Assembly (NCBI GenBank): GCA_050181465.1
Contig: JBFXDD010000001.1
Location: 124,001 to 188,000, forward strand
Length of the DNA: 64,000 bases
Origin: JACRLW01 sp050181465
Lineage (GTDB): Bacteria; Planctomycetota; UBA1135; UBA2386
Reading direction: 5' to 3'
Both the position numbers and the translations under genes were made by a program. This document shows, one piece after another, positions 43,906 through 53,269 of the stretch (position 1 is the stretch's first letter; the number at the start of each line of letters is the position of its first letter). The notes beneath the pieces were generated by a model. It saw nothing but the letters and a program-made list of their open reading frames with translations. It was not told the DNA's origin and ran no database searches.

Positions 43906-46685
43906 CCCTCCAGCCGGAACGTCGACTCCACCGGGCGCGCGACGCGCTTGAAGTGGAGGGGCCGACGGAGTCCACCCGCCTTCGCCGGCTTGGCTCGTGC
44001 CATCCACTCGCGGAACACCGCCATCGAGCGGTTGGTGTCGACCAAGGTATCGCCGTAGCGATCCTCCGGCGCCGCTTTGGTCACGGTCACGTGCTGATGC
44101 CAGCAGTGCATTCCCGAGATCGGATCGGGCTGCACCGGGAACGTGAAGTTCTGATGTACGCCGCCTTCGCGCCACCAGACGCGGCGGCTGTCCGGATCAG
44201 CGCTGTCGAAGGCCGCGACGCTCGCGGTGCGACGAATGCGCCAGACACCCGGCGATTCCTCCACCATGTCGCTCTCGTGTTGCTGCCAACGGTTGACGCC
44301 CTGCGTCTCGCCGCGCTGGCGGAATCGACCGAGGTGGTGGCTGCACGCGACGACGCCGGGACGCACGCCTTCGGTCACCCACACCTTGTTGACGTAGTAG
44401 CCGATACGCGTGGTCACGCGGACCAGGTCGCCGTCGGTGACGCCGAGTCGACTCGCGTCGCTGGGGTGCATCCACACCGGATTGGTGTTCGACAGCTCGG
44501 TGAGCCACTTGGAGTTCGCCGAGCGCGTGTGGATGAGGGTGGGCAGACGGAACGTCGAGACGAGCGCGAACTCGTTCTTGCTCGGATCGATGCGCTTGCG
44601 ATCGACGTGACTCTCGATGTAGCCAGGCGTCGCGTGTTCGGCGTGACCCCACTCGACCATCGTCGGCGAGAACAGCTCGAGTCGTTTGGTCAAGGTGGGG
44701 AAGCCGACGCATGGCTTCCCGGCCTCGTCGATCACGCCGATCAACTTGCCGTTCTTCCTGACTTCGCCGGTGGCCGGATCGGCCACGGCACCCTCGAGAT
44801 CGGTCGTCGAGGGAGCACTGCGGTGCGTCTCGTAGACGTCGGACTCGACCAGGAACGCGCCGTGGCGCTTCATGTACTCGAGCGGAGTCAGCCCCGCCGC
44901 GCTCGCCGCGGCCGGCAACCCCGGCACCGAGTGCTCGAAGATCCACCCGTAGTACTCGTCGATGGTGATGCGCTCGCCGGGCCGATACGGCGATTCGAAG
45001 TGCTTGCGAATGCCGAGCGAGCCGTCGGGATCGATGCGCCACGACAGCGCGATCCAGAACTCGTCTTCCTCCCAGACCTCGCCGGGGTTCGCCTGCCAGG
45101 TCCACTCGACCCGCTCGCCGCGCAGTTCCTTCTCGCGCCGCAACACCGGTTGACGGAAGCCGATCCATCGAGCGGCGTGCGTCTCCTGACTCATCAGGTC
45201 GTGGCGTTCGGTCGCGACGCCCATCGGCAATACGTAGTCGGCCCAGCGCGCCGTCTCGTTCCAGGTCGGCGTGAGCGCCGCGTGACACCCCACGAGCGCT
45301 TCGTCGCGCAAGGCTTCGACCCACACGAGGCCGTCGGGGTTCGTCCACACCGGGTTGTAGACGCGCGTGAAGTAGGTATCGATGCGACCGCGACCGGTCT
45401 TCAGGAGATGCGGTAGCAGGAAGGAGAGTTCGTGATGGGCGAGCGGCCACTCGCGTGGATAGAGCAACTCACTCCAGACCGACTGCGGCGACGGGACCGT
45501 GTGCGTGCGCGGCACGAACTTGTTCCACGCGTTCGGCGCGGTGCCGCCTTTCGTCCCCACGGCGCCGAGCAAGGTGACCAACAGTTGCAGGCACCGCGCG
45601 ACTTCGAAGCCGCCCTCGTTGCCGCTCGCGGCGTTGCGCCATACGTGGGCCGAGAAGCGTGATCCGGCGCTCAGGATCTCGGCGCCAACCTCCGCGAGCG
45701 TCGCCTTCGCAACACCGGTGATCTCGGCGGCGCGGTCCAGTGTGGCCCACGCGTAGTGCTCCCGCAGGTCCGCGAGGAAGTCGGCGAAGTCGCCGGACTT
45801 GCCGCGACCGCGCAACCAGCCGCGCCAGTCGACCCAGGTTCGCAGGAAGTCGTCGTCCTGCTTGTTCTCGTCGAGACACTGCTTCACCCACGCCAGCACC
45901 ATCATCGCTTCGGTGCCGGGATGCGGTGCGAGCCAGTGATCGGCCATGCCGGCGGTGTTCGACAATCGGATGTCGACCGCCGCGACGCGCGCACCGTTCA
46001 TCTTCGCTTCGATGATCCGCTGCGCGTGCGGATTGAAGTAGTGACCGGTCTCGAGATGCGCGCTGATCAGCAGAATGAACTTCGCGTTGCTGTAGTCGGG
46101 CGACGGGCGGTCGTAGCCGCTCACCAAGGTGTAGCCGAGCCGAGCGGCTGCGGAGCACACGTTGGTGTGGCTGTTGTGACCGTCGACGCCCCAGGCCTGC
46201 AGCACACGCTCCATGTAGCCGTCGTGACCCGGCCGGCCGACGTGATACATGACCTCCGTCAGTCGCTTTTCGAGGATGGCCTTGCGGATGCGCTGGCCGA
46301 GATCGTCGAGCACCGTCTCCCAGCTCACCCGTTCGAACTTGCCGCTACCGCGCGGCCCCACGCGCCGGAGCGGGTAGAGAATGCGGTCGGGATCGTCGAC
46401 CTGGTTGAGGGTGGCGGGTCCCTTCGCGCAGTTGCGACCGCGTGAACCGGGGTGGTAGGGGTTCCCCTCGAGCTTGCGGATCTTCTTCGTGTCCTTGTCG
46501 ATGTACGCGACCAACCCGCACGCCGCTTCGCAGTTGAAGCAGATCGTGGGCACCAGCGTGTAGCGTCGTTCGACGCGACGCGGCCAAGCCTTGGCGTCGA
46601 GTTCCTTCCAGTCGTGCCAGCGTTCCGGCGGGGGGAAGTTCTCGAGCGGCGTGACGCTCATTCCAGCGGGGATGGACTCAGACAT
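43902..46685 (-). CDS. Molybdopterin oxidoreductase, catalytic subunit (PsrA/PhsA-like class)
   Basis: A 927-residue DMSO-reductase-superfamily protein. An N-terminal [4Fe-4S] motif is present (Cys49, Cys52, Cys56 and Cys86: TICFNCEAACGL and GRNCAKG). Cys177 in NSHTNVCSAAARLG is the likely Mo/W ligand. The C-terminal molybdopterin-dinucleotide-binding domain includes SNTNPVWMHPSDASRLGV. No Tat signal is visible before the cluster, suggesting a cytoplasmic orientation. The next gene in the operon (51 bases upstream in coding order) encodes a fused ferredoxin/NrfD electron-transfer partner, giving a polysulfide- or thiosulfate-reductase-like arrangement. The substrate cannot be read from the sequence. 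Confidence 0.88.
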   Translation of the reverse strand: MSESIPAGMSVTPLENFPPPERWHDWKELDAKAWPRRVERRYTLVPTICFNCEAACGLVAYIDKDTKKIRKLEGNPYHPGSRGRNCAKGPATLNQVDDPDRILYPLRRVGPRGSGKFERVSWETVLDDLGQRIRKAILEKRLTEVMYHVGRPGHDGYMERVLQAWGVDGHNSHTNVCSAAARLGYTLVSGYDRPSPDYSNAKFILLISAHLETGHYFNPHAQRIIEAKMNGARVAAVDIRLSNTAGMADHWLAPHPGTEAMMVLAWVKQCLDENKQDDDFLRTWVDWRGWLRGRGKSGDFADFLADLREHYAWATLDRAAEITGVAKATLAEVGAEILSAGSRFSAHVWRNAASGNEGGFEVARCLQLLVTLLGAVGTKGGTAPNAWNKFVPRTHTVPSPQSVWSELLYPREWPLAHHELSFLLPHLLKTGRGRIDTYFTRVYNPVWTNPDGLVWVEALRDEALVGCHAALTPTWNETARWADYVLPMGVATERHDLMSQETHAARWIGFRQPVLRREKELRGERVEWTWQANPGEVWEEDEFWIALSWRIDPDGSLGIRKHFESPYRPGERITIDEYYGWIFEHSVPGLPAAASAAGLTPLEYMKRHGAFLVESDVYETHRSAPSTTDLEGAVADPATGEVRKNGKLIGVIDEAGKPCVGFPTLTKRLELFSPTMVEWGHAEHATPGYIESHVDRKRIDPSKNEFALVSTFRLPTLIHTRSANSKWLTELSNTNPVWMHPSDASRLGVTDGDLVRVTTRIGYYVNKVWVTEGVRPGVVACSHHLGRFRQRGETQGVNRWQQHESDMVEESPGVWRIRRTASVAAFDSADPDSRRVWWREGGVHQNFTFPVQPDPISGMHCWHQHVTVTKAAPEDRYGDTLVDTNRSMAVFREWMARAKPAKAGGLRRPLHFKRVARPVESTFRLEG

Positions 46686-46736
46686 GATGGACCGGGGCAG
46701 GTCGTCGAGGACCGTTTGGTTCTGGTCGATTCTGGA

Positions 46737-48257
46737 TCAGGACAGCGGCGGGAGTTGTCCGGCGCGCACGAAAGCGTGTTCGTAGAGCGCGAGACCGGCG
46801 ACGAGGGTCAGGAGTCCGAGCACGGCCACCGGCTGGAGGCCGGCGGTGAGACTCGCGACCACGACCACGATCGCCGTGAGGCTCGTCAACGCGAGGCCGA
46901 TACGGAACGCGCTCGCGCGCCCACCGGCAACGATCGGAATGCGCGGCAAGAGTGCTGCGGCTTGCCGCGCGTTGGCGGTCGCATGCGGTCCGCGTGCCTT
47001 CTTCCAGGCGACGGCATGGTGGACGAAGGCGCCCGCCGCGATCGCGATCGGCAGCCAGCGCACGGCTTGTGCGGACGCCGTCACCATCGGCAGGAACAGG
47101 ATTCCGCCGAGCATGACCGCCTGGGCGAACAACTGCACCGACAGTGCGACCGGCGCCTGCCAGAGGTCGCGACCTTCGCATTGCTGGAAGAGGAACGCGG
47201 TGTAGATCGCGGTCATGATGCCGAGACCGACGTTCATCCAGCGCAGGGTCGGGACGACGTCCGGCAAGTCGAAGGCATGCGCGGCGAGGATCAATGTGGT
47301 GACGATCGAGAAGGCCGTCAGCACGAAGCCGCCCTTCACCAGCCAGCTCTTGTAGTTCGGGCGGGTGATCAGCCGCAGGAAGTACTGCGGCCGCTTGAGG
47401 TCCGCGATGAGCAGGACGACCGTGACGAGGGTGAACCACAGCGCCGCCAGTTCGGGCAGCCATTGGGCAGCGAATCCGCCGACGCCGAACATCGGCAGGA
47501 TGGGGGCGAGAATCGCCGCACCGGCGGCGATTCCCTTCGTGACGAGATAGGCGGCGACACGATGGTTCCAGTGCACGTCGTGATCGACGTCGAGCACCGT
47601 GCGCGCCGTGGGGTGCGTCGGGAAGTCGTCGGGGAAGTCCGGCGGCGGCAAGCGCCGCTCCGACCACAACCAGCTCTCGCCTTCCTTCGCCAGCCCAGGT
47701 TCGAGTGAGACCTCGTCGACACCCAGGTAGAAGACGTTCGGCGCGGTCTTCTGCTCGGGACGGCGCACCACACGCTCGCCGGTCTCGCGCAGCAGCTTGC
47801 TCACGCGGCTGTCCGGATCGTGGACGTCGCCGGAGACGATCGCCTCCTCCGGACACACGATCTCGCACGCCGGCTTGAGCCCCTGCTCGACGCGATGCGC
47901 GCAGAAGTGGCACTTCTCCGCACCGCCGGTGTCTTCGTTGAGATAGATCGCGTCGTAGGGACACGCCTGCATGCACGCTTTGCAGCCGATGCAGGCGTCC
48001 TTGTCGAGGTCGACGATCCCGTCACTGCGTTTGCCGAGCGCGTTGACCGGGCAGATCGTCACGCAAGGCGCCTTCGTGCACTGATTGCAGCGCAACACGG
48101 CGAAGTGCCGCTTCACCTGGGGGAAGGTGCCGATCTCGGTGTACTTCACCCAGGTGCGAAAGCTGCCGACGGGAACTTCGTTCTCCGACTTGCAGGCGAC
48201 CGTGCAGGCATGACAGCCGATGCACTTGCGTTGGTCGAGAATGAATCCGTATTGCAT
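46737..48257 (-). CDS. Fused four-cluster ferredoxin and NrfD/PsrC-type membrane subunit
   Basis: A 506-residue protein. The N-terminal half (about 1-180) has four cysteine groups: CIGCHACTVAC (12-22), RCNQCTKAPCVTICP, ACIGCKACMQACP and KCHFCAHRVEQGLKPACEIVCP. This is the layout of PsrB/DmsB-type subunits with four [4Fe-4S] clusters. From about 225 there are eight or so TM segments of the NrfD/PsrC type (for example MFGVGGFAAQWLPELAALWF and LRWMNVGLGIMTAIYTAF). The membrane part exchanges electrons with quinone. In most bacteria these are two genes, and here they are one. It is 51 bases from the catalytic subunit and 44 bases from the aminopeptidase gene upstream. Confidence 0.88.
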   Translation of the reverse strand: MQYGFILDQRKCIGCHACTVACKSENEVPVGSFRTWVKYTEIGTFPQVKRHFAVLRCNQCTKAPCVTICPVNALGKRSDGIVDLDKDACIGCKACMQACPYDAIYLNEDTGGAEKCHFCAHRVEQGLKPACEIVCPEEAIVSGDVHDPDSRVSKLLRETGERVVRRPEQKTAPNVFYLGVDEVSLEPGLAKEGESWLWSERRLPPPDFPDDFPTHPTARTVLDVDHDVHWNHRVAAYLVTKGIAAGAAILAPILPMFGVGGFAAQWLPELAALWFTLVTVVLLIADLKRPQYFLRLITRPNYKSWLVKGGFVLTAFSIVTTLILAAHAFDLPDVVPTLRWMNVGLGIMTAIYTAFLFQQCEGRDLWQAPVALSVQLFAQAVMLGGILFLPMVTASAQAVRWLPIAIAAGAFVHHAVAWKKARGPHATANARQAAALLPRIPIVAGGRASAFRIGLALTSLTAIVVVVASLTAGLQPVAVLGLLTLVAGLALYEHAFVRAGQLPPLS

Positions 48258-48301
48258 CGTGTGCGAGTTGCAGGGTTCGGTTGCGCGATCTTCGGCGTCG
48301 A

Positions 48302-50191
48302 TCAGTTACCCGCCGCTCCGAGCAGAGCATCGACCGAGTCGCGGGTGACCGCGTGGTAGCCGTCACGGGCTCGGCGGTAGATCGCGATCGCGCGCGCACG
48401 GCCGGAGTCGGTGCGCGCCAGCGCACCGAACAATGGCCGCACGAACTTCCGGCGACCGACCTCCGCGAGGAACGCCTCGATCTTCGCGTCGATCGCCGAA
48501 TCGAGGCCGTCGTACCCGGCTGCGAGGTTGCGCATCATCCACGCAAACGCGATTTCGGCGTTGCTCGAGGCCGTCAACCCGAACTCGACATCGAGTTCGC
48601 GGAGTCGGGCCCGCGGCAGGTCGTCGGGAAGTGCGTTGAGGAAGTGCAGCCACTGCGTGGTGGACCAGCGGGTCGCCGGGATCGCGCCGGCCGCAGCTCC
48701 GGAGGCGAAGGCCGCGATGGCAGCGTCCGCGTCATCCAGCAGGACGGATTGCGGGCGCGGGCAATCGTCCGGCAGGCCGGACTGATTCACCCAATGGTCC
48801 ACGTCGACGGCTCCTCGCTCCGCCGCGGTCATCTCCGCGAAGAGTCGCTCGTCGAGGAAGGCCAGGAAGTCCGCAGTGGTGCGGCTCTGGAACGCGTTCT
48901 CGTCGAACCACGCACGAAGGAAGGGGTCGAAGCGATCGCGACCGACCACGACTTCGAGCCGGCGGAGGAATGCCGCTCCCTTCTCGTAGGCCACCGCAGT
49001 CATCGCGTCGTCGGGATCGCGACCGTCCAGCTCGAGATGAAGTCGTTGGTCGGGTGACGCGAGTTCCTTCAGCTCTGCTTCGAGTTGGGCGATCCCGTTG
49101 CGAGTCTCCGCGCGCGCACGCTCCGCTCCGAAGATCGCCTCGACGATGCGCTGCTCGACGTAGACGGTGAACCCTTCGTTCAGCCAGAAGTCGCGCCAGG
49201 TCGCATTGGTGACCAGATTGCCGGACCAGGAGTGGGCGAGTTCATGTGCGATGAGCGCGACCAGCGACTTGTCGCCAGCCAGGATCGTCGGCGTCGCGAA
49301 GGTCAGGCAGGGGTTCTCCATCCCGCCGAAGGGGAAGGAAGGCGGCAACACCAGGATGTCGTAGCGACCGAAACGGTAGGGGCCGTAGAGCCCCTCGACC
49401 GTCGCGATCATCGACTCGGTGTCCTCGAACTCCTTGCGCGCGACCTCGACGAGTTCCGGCTCGGCCCAGACGGCACATCGCGCCGAGATCTCGGCGCGGG
49501 CGAGGCGGCCGACACCGAGTGCGATGAGGTATGGCGGAACCGGCTGCGTCATCGCGAACCGGGTGACACCGGGCTCGACCACCTCGCGATCCTCCGCGCT
49601 CATCAGGGCCGTCAGCACCGGGGCATCCGGGATGCGAACGGTCGCATTCCAGGTCATGCGGATGCCGGGGCTGTCTTGCAGTGGGAGCCAGGTTCGGGTC
49701 AGGATCGCCTGCCCTTGGGTGAAGAGGAACGGCGCGACCTTTCCGCGGGTCTGCGCCGGATCCAACCATTGCACCGCCCGACTCGCCGACGTGACGCGCC
49801 ACTCGAGATCGACCGCGCGGTCGCCGGGCGCCAGTTCGATCGTGACTGCGCTCCCCAACACGGGATGGGCGGACGAACGCAAGAACTTGCGAGCGATGGT
49901 GTCGACCCCGCGGACCGCGAGCAGCTCCAGGCCGTCGGCGGCATCGATTACCAGGGGTGCATCCGCGACGCGCCGTGCCAGGCTGAGGCGGCCCCGACCG
50001 AGTATGCGCCGCTGCGCGAAGTCCAAGGTCAGATCGAAGTCGGCATGGGTGACCGCCACTTCGTTCGGCCGGCTGTGACTATGCACGTCCATGGGCAACT
50101 CGCTGGGGGCGGAATCGCGCGGGGTCGGGCCCGCTCCGCAGGCACCGAGGAGGGCGAGGACGGCGAGTTTGCAATGCCGCTGCATCCGCAC
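48302..50191 (-). CDS. M1-family aminopeptidase lipoprotein (leukotriene-A4-hydrolase-like)
   Basis: A 629-residue zinc metallopeptidase. A lipoprotein signal ends in LAVLALLGAC (Cys about 18), so it is likely anchored in the periplasm. Catalytic elements are GGMENPC (289-295), HELAHSW (H316, E317, H320) and the third zinc ligand E339 in WLNEGFTVY. The sequence FATPTILAGDKSLVALIAHE and a C-terminal helical domain match the leukotriene-A4-hydrolase-like subgroup. It would trim N-terminal residues from peptides. It is the first gene of the minus-strand run that continues into the Mo oxidoreductase genes, 44 bases away. Two repeat copies lie upstream of its start. Confidence 0.9.
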   Translation of the reverse strand: MRMQRHCKLAVLALLGACGAGPTPRDSAPSELPMDVHSHSRPNEVAVTHADFDLTLDFAQRRILGRGRLSLARRVADAPLVIDAADGLELLAVRGVDTIARKFLRSSAHPVLGSAVTIELAPGDRAVDLEWRVTSASRAVQWLDPAQTRGKVAPFLFTQGQAILTRTWLPLQDSPGIRMTWNATVRIPDAPVLTALMSAEDREVVEPGVTRFAMTQPVPPYLIALGVGRLARAEISARCAVWAEPELVEVARKEFEDTESMIATVEGLYGPYRFGRYDILVLPPSFPFGGMENPCLTFATPTILAGDKSLVALIAHELAHSWSGNLVTNATWRDFWLNEGFTVYVEQRIVEAIFGAERARAETRNGIAQLEAELKELASPDQRLHLELDGRDPDDAMTAVAYEKGAAFLRRLEVVVGRDRFDPFLRAWFDENAFQSRTTADFLAFLDERLFAEMTAAERGAVDVDHWVNQSGLPDDCPRPQSVLLDDADAAIAAFASGAAAGAIPATRWSTTQWLHFLNALPDDLPRARLRELDVEFGLTASSNAEIAFAWMMRNLAAGYDGLDSAIDAKIEAFLAEVGRRKFVRPLFGALARTDSGRARAIAIYRRARDGYHAVTRDSVDALLGAAGN

Positions 50192-50220
50192 GTTCTATCC
50201 ACTCACGGGTCGATCGTGCT

Positions 50221-50400
50221 AGCCCGGATTGTGCGTGAACGTCGTCGCGAGATCGACGCAGGTCGATGCCCGGCAAGGAGCTACGACGGTCGACGACCGA
50301 AGCGTAGCTGAAGCTACGCTGCCAGGGAGGAGCCGTCGTAGCGACGCCGCCGGGCGCGACTTGTGGCGATCGCAGCAGACGTTCACGCATGATCCGGGCT
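50221..50400. repeat. Structured intergenic repeat, copy 5
   Basis: An intact copy. The core between the CTAG at 50219-50222 and the CTAG at 50399-50402 is 176 bp, the same as in copy 1. The middle stem is a perfect 10-bp pair, GCTACGACGG/CCGTCGTAGC (50280-50289 with 50333-50342). The inner stem is GCGTAGCT/AGCTACGC (50302-50309 with 50312-50319). It abuts copy 6 directly. Confidence 0.9.
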
Positions 50401-50580
50401 AGCACGGACTACTCGTGAACGTCGTCGCGAGATCGCCGCAGGTCGATGCCCAGCAAGGAGCTGCGTCCGTCTGCGACCGAAACGTAGCCGTGGCTACGGT
50501 GCCTGGGAGGAGCTGCCCAAGCGACGCGGCTGGGCGCGAGTTGCGGCGACGACGGCAGGCGTTCACGAGTCGTCCGAGCC
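50401..50580. repeat. Structured intergenic repeat, copy 6 (diverged)
   Basis: Same orientation as copy 5 and head-to-tail with it. The left arm begins AGCACGGACTACTCGTGAAC and the right arm ends GTTCACGAGTCGTCCGAGCC. The inner stem is CGTAGCC/GGCTACG (50483-50489 with 50492-50498), keeping pairing despite substitutions. The middle stem is largely lost. It ends 13 bases before the stop of the minus-strand lipoprotein gene (stop codon 50594-50596). Together copies 5 and 6 fill nearly all of the 402-base gap 50192-50593. Confidence 0.85.
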
Positions 50581-50593
50581 GGCGCCATCCGGG

Positions 50594-51088
50594 TCAACGT
50601 CGCGGCGCCTGTTGGTCGGGTGGAGCGATCGGCTCGGTGTTCATGGCCTCCACCTGGCGCTGATCACGCGTCCGCTGCTCATCCAACTCGGCCTTGGCCT
50701 TGGTGAGTTCCGTCGCCGATGGGCGGTACTCCACGTCGATCGAACTGACGACCGGTGTGACGATCCAGGTGAGCGGGGAGAAGCCGTACCAGTAGTTCTC
50801 GGAACCGGCCTGGACGATGCGCACGACGTCGCCGTCCTCGTCGGCGATCGACTCGGTCATGAGGTCGACCATCTCCTGGATGTCGGTGCGCCCGAGGAAG
50901 GGGAGAAGGACGAACAGGTTGATCCCGACCTTGGTCGCGCTGCGGTAGAAGACCGGCTCGCCGGCGGGCCCGACGCGCGAGTTCCAGACCCTCGCGGTCG
51001 AGTAGAAGGTGCAGCCGGCCGACAGGACGGTCGATAGGAGTGCGAACGCAACGAGGCTTGCCGACCGCCGAGTGTTCGTCGATGTCAT
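50594..51088 (-). CDS. Small lipoprotein of unknown function
   Basis: A 164-residue protein. The ATG at 51088 yields a lipoprotein signal (SASLVAFALLSTVLSAGC, Cys about 26). The mature part contains FYRSATKVGINLFVLLPFLGRTDIQEMVDLM and YWYGFSPLTWIVTPVVSSIDVEYRP, a pattern of moderately hydrophobic strands. It ends with a charged helix (ELTKAKAELDEQRTRDQRQVEAM). I do not recognise a family. It is divergent from thrS with 100 bases between the starts. Its 3' end faces repeat copy 6. Confidence 0.65.
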   Translation of the reverse strand: MTSTNTRRSASLVAFALLSTVLSAGCTFYSTARVWNSRVGPAGEPVFYRSATKVGINLFVLLPFLGRTDIQEMVDLMTESIADEDGDVVRIVQAGSENYWYGFSPLTWIVTPVVSSIDVEYRPSATELTKAKAELDEQRTRDQRQVEAMNTEPIAPPDQQAPRR

Positions 51089-51188
51089 GGCGAGGAGGAA
51101 ACCGCCGGACCGCGCCGACGGCAAGCGCTCGCTCTTGCGGTCCGTCACCGGCTCTGTTGCAATCCTTCGCCCTTCATCCTTCCGCGAA

Positions 51189-53129
51189 ATGAACGAGATC
51201 ATCAAGATCACCCTCCCCGACGGCAGCCAGCGCGAAGTCCCGGCCGGAACGACCGGACTCGAGCTGGCGACGTCCATCGGGCGCGGCCTGGCGAAAGTCG
51301 CGGTGGCCGTGGCGGTCGACGGGGTGGTCCAGAGCCTCCAGTTGCCGCTCGAGCGGGACTGCGCCGTCGCGATCATCAAGCGCGACTCGCCGGAAGGCCT
51401 GGACGTGATCCGTCACTCGGCGGCGCACGTGCTCGCGGACGCGGTGAAGCGCCTGCGCCCCGGCGCCAAGCTGTGGAAGGGGCCGGCGATCCACGACCCT
51501 CGCTACGGCTACTACTACGACATCGACCTCGGCGGTCAGGCGCTCGGCGCCGACGACCTGGCCGAGATCGAGAAGTTGATGCTGGAGATCATCGATCGGG
51601 ACGTGCCGTTCGTCTACACCGAGCTCGCCCGCGACGAGGCCAAGGCGCTGATGGCGCAGCACGGCGAGGACTACAAGCTCGCGACGATCGACAAGATCCC
51701 CGCCGATCAGCCGATCACCTTCTACCGATCCGGGGAGTTCGTCGACCTGTGCAAGGGCCCGCACGTGCCGAGCACCGGAGTGATCGGCAGGGGCGTCGCC
51801 GTCCTGAGCCTGGCCGGCGCCTATTTCGAGAACGACGCGAGCAAGCAGATGCTGACCCGCATCTACGGCCACGCCTTCGCGGACAAGAAGGCGATGGACG
51901 AGCATCGCCACAACCTCGAAGAGGCGAAGAAGCGCGACCATCGTCGGCTCGGAATCGACCTCGACTTGTTCTCCACGATGGGAGATCTCGGTGCCGGCCT
52001 CGTCCTCTGGCATCCCAAGGGCGGCTTCGTGCGCCACAAGATGGAGGAGTTCTGGCGTCAGGAACACCTTCGCGGCGGCTACGACATCATCTACACGCCG
52101 CACATCGCGCGCAGTGACTTGTGGCGAACCTCGGGCCACCTCGATTTCTACGCGGAGTCGATGTTCAAAGGAATGGACGTCGACGGCGCCGACTACCTGC
52201 TCAAGCCGATGAACTGCCCGTTCCACGTGCAGATCTACAAGAGCAGACGACGGTCGTACCGGGAGTTGCCGTTCCGGTGGGCGGAGCTCGGCACGGTCTA
52301 TCGCTACGAGGATGCCGGCGCGCTCCACGGGCTCATGCGCGTCCGCGGTTTCACACAGGACGACGCGCATCTCTTCGTCCGCCCGGACCAACTCGAAGCG
52401 GAAATCGAGCGGGTGATGGAGTTCATCCTCCACGTCTTGCGCTCCTTCGGTTTCGCCGAGTTCGAGATCATGCTCTCGACGCGCCCCGCGAAGTACGTCG
52501 GTGCCGAAGCCGACTGGCAGCGTGCGGAAGCGGCGCTCCGCCAGGCGCTCGAGCGGATGAAACTCAGTTTCGGGGTCGACGAAGGCGGCGGTGCGTTCTA
52601 CGGCCCGAAGATCGACGTCAAGATCAAGGACAGCCTCGGCCGACTCTGGCAGTGCTCGACCCTGCAACTCGACTTCAACCTGCCCGAGCGCTTCGACCTC
52701 AGCTTCGTGGACCAAGCCGGTGGCCGAACCCGGCCGTTCATGTTGCACCGGGCTCTGCTCGGATCGCTCGAGCGCTTCTTCGGCGTGCTCATCGAGCACT
52801 ACGGCGGCGCGTTCCCGACGTGGCTGGCCCCGGTTCAGGTGGCGGTGCTCGCAGTCGGCGATCGGCATGCCGAATACGCCGAGAAGGTCGCTGCGGAGCT
52901 GCGAGCGGCCGACTTCCGGGTCGTCGCCGACGTCTCCGCCGAGAAGGTCGGCGCCAAGATTCGCCACCATCTCTACGGCGAGAAGGTGCCGATGATCGCC
53001 GTCGTCGGCGACGCCGAAGTGGCCGCCGGATCCGTGACCGTGCGCGACCGCATCGGCGGAGAACTGGGCACCATGCCGATCCTCGGCTTGCGCGACCTCT
53101 TGGCCGAGCGGGCGGCGAATCGCGCCTGA
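51189..53129 (+). CDS. thrS: Threonyl-tRNA synthetase
   Basis: A 646-residue class-II synthetase with full domain order. The TGS domain is at about 1-62 (IKITLPDGSQREVPAGTTG). The editing (SAD) domain contains IRHSAAHVLADAV and the HxxxH/C-x3-H elements. The catalytic core has YLLKPMNCPFHVQIYKS, FRWAELGTVYRYEDAGALHGLMRVRGFTQDD (split motif 2), FGVDEGGGAFYGPKIDVKIKD and the motif-3 arginine in PFMLHRALLGSLERF. The anticodon-binding domain ends in the segment after GTMPILGLRDLL. The ATG at 51189 begins the TGS domain. infC follows, as in many bacteria. Confidence 0.97.
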   Translation: MNEIIKITLPDGSQREVPAGTTGLELATSIGRGLAKVAVAVAVDGVVQSLQLPLERDCAVAIIKRDSPEGLDVIRHSAAHVLADAVKRLRPGAKLWKGPAIHDPRYGYYYDIDLGGQALGADDLAEIEKLMLEIIDRDVPFVYTELARDEAKALMAQHGEDYKLATIDKIPADQPITFYRSGEFVDLCKGPHVPSTGVIGRGVAVLSLAGAYFENDASKQMLTRIYGHAFADKKAMDEHRHNLEEAKKRDHRRLGIDLDLFSTMGDLGAGLVLWHPKGGFVRHKMEEFWRQEHLRGGYDIIYTPHIARSDLWRTSGHLDFYAESMFKGMDVDGADYLLKPMNCPFHVQIYKSRRRSYRELPFRWAELGTVYRYEDAGALHGLMRVRGFTQDDAHLFVRPDQLEAEIERVMEFILHVLRSFGFAEFEIMLSTRPAKYVGAEADWQRAEAALRQALERMKLSFGVDEGGGAFYGPKIDVKIKDSLGRLWQCSTLQLDFNLPERFDLSFVDQAGGRTRPFMLHRALLGSLERFFGVLIEHYGGAFPTWLAPVQVAVLAVGDRHAEYAEKVAAELRAADFRVVADVSAEKVGAKIRHHLYGEKVPMIAVVGDAEVAAGSVTVRDRIGGELGTMPILGLRDLLAERAANRA

Positions 53130-53269
53130 ACCGCCGCCGCCGTCGATTCGCCCGCCGTTCCGCGCTTTCCGCCGCCGACAAGCGCGGCTACGCTCCCGCT
53201 CTCCTTTCGCGCACGATCGCGCGATCCCTTCGTCACACGAGGTCTTCCGCTACATGAGGATTGCTGTCC

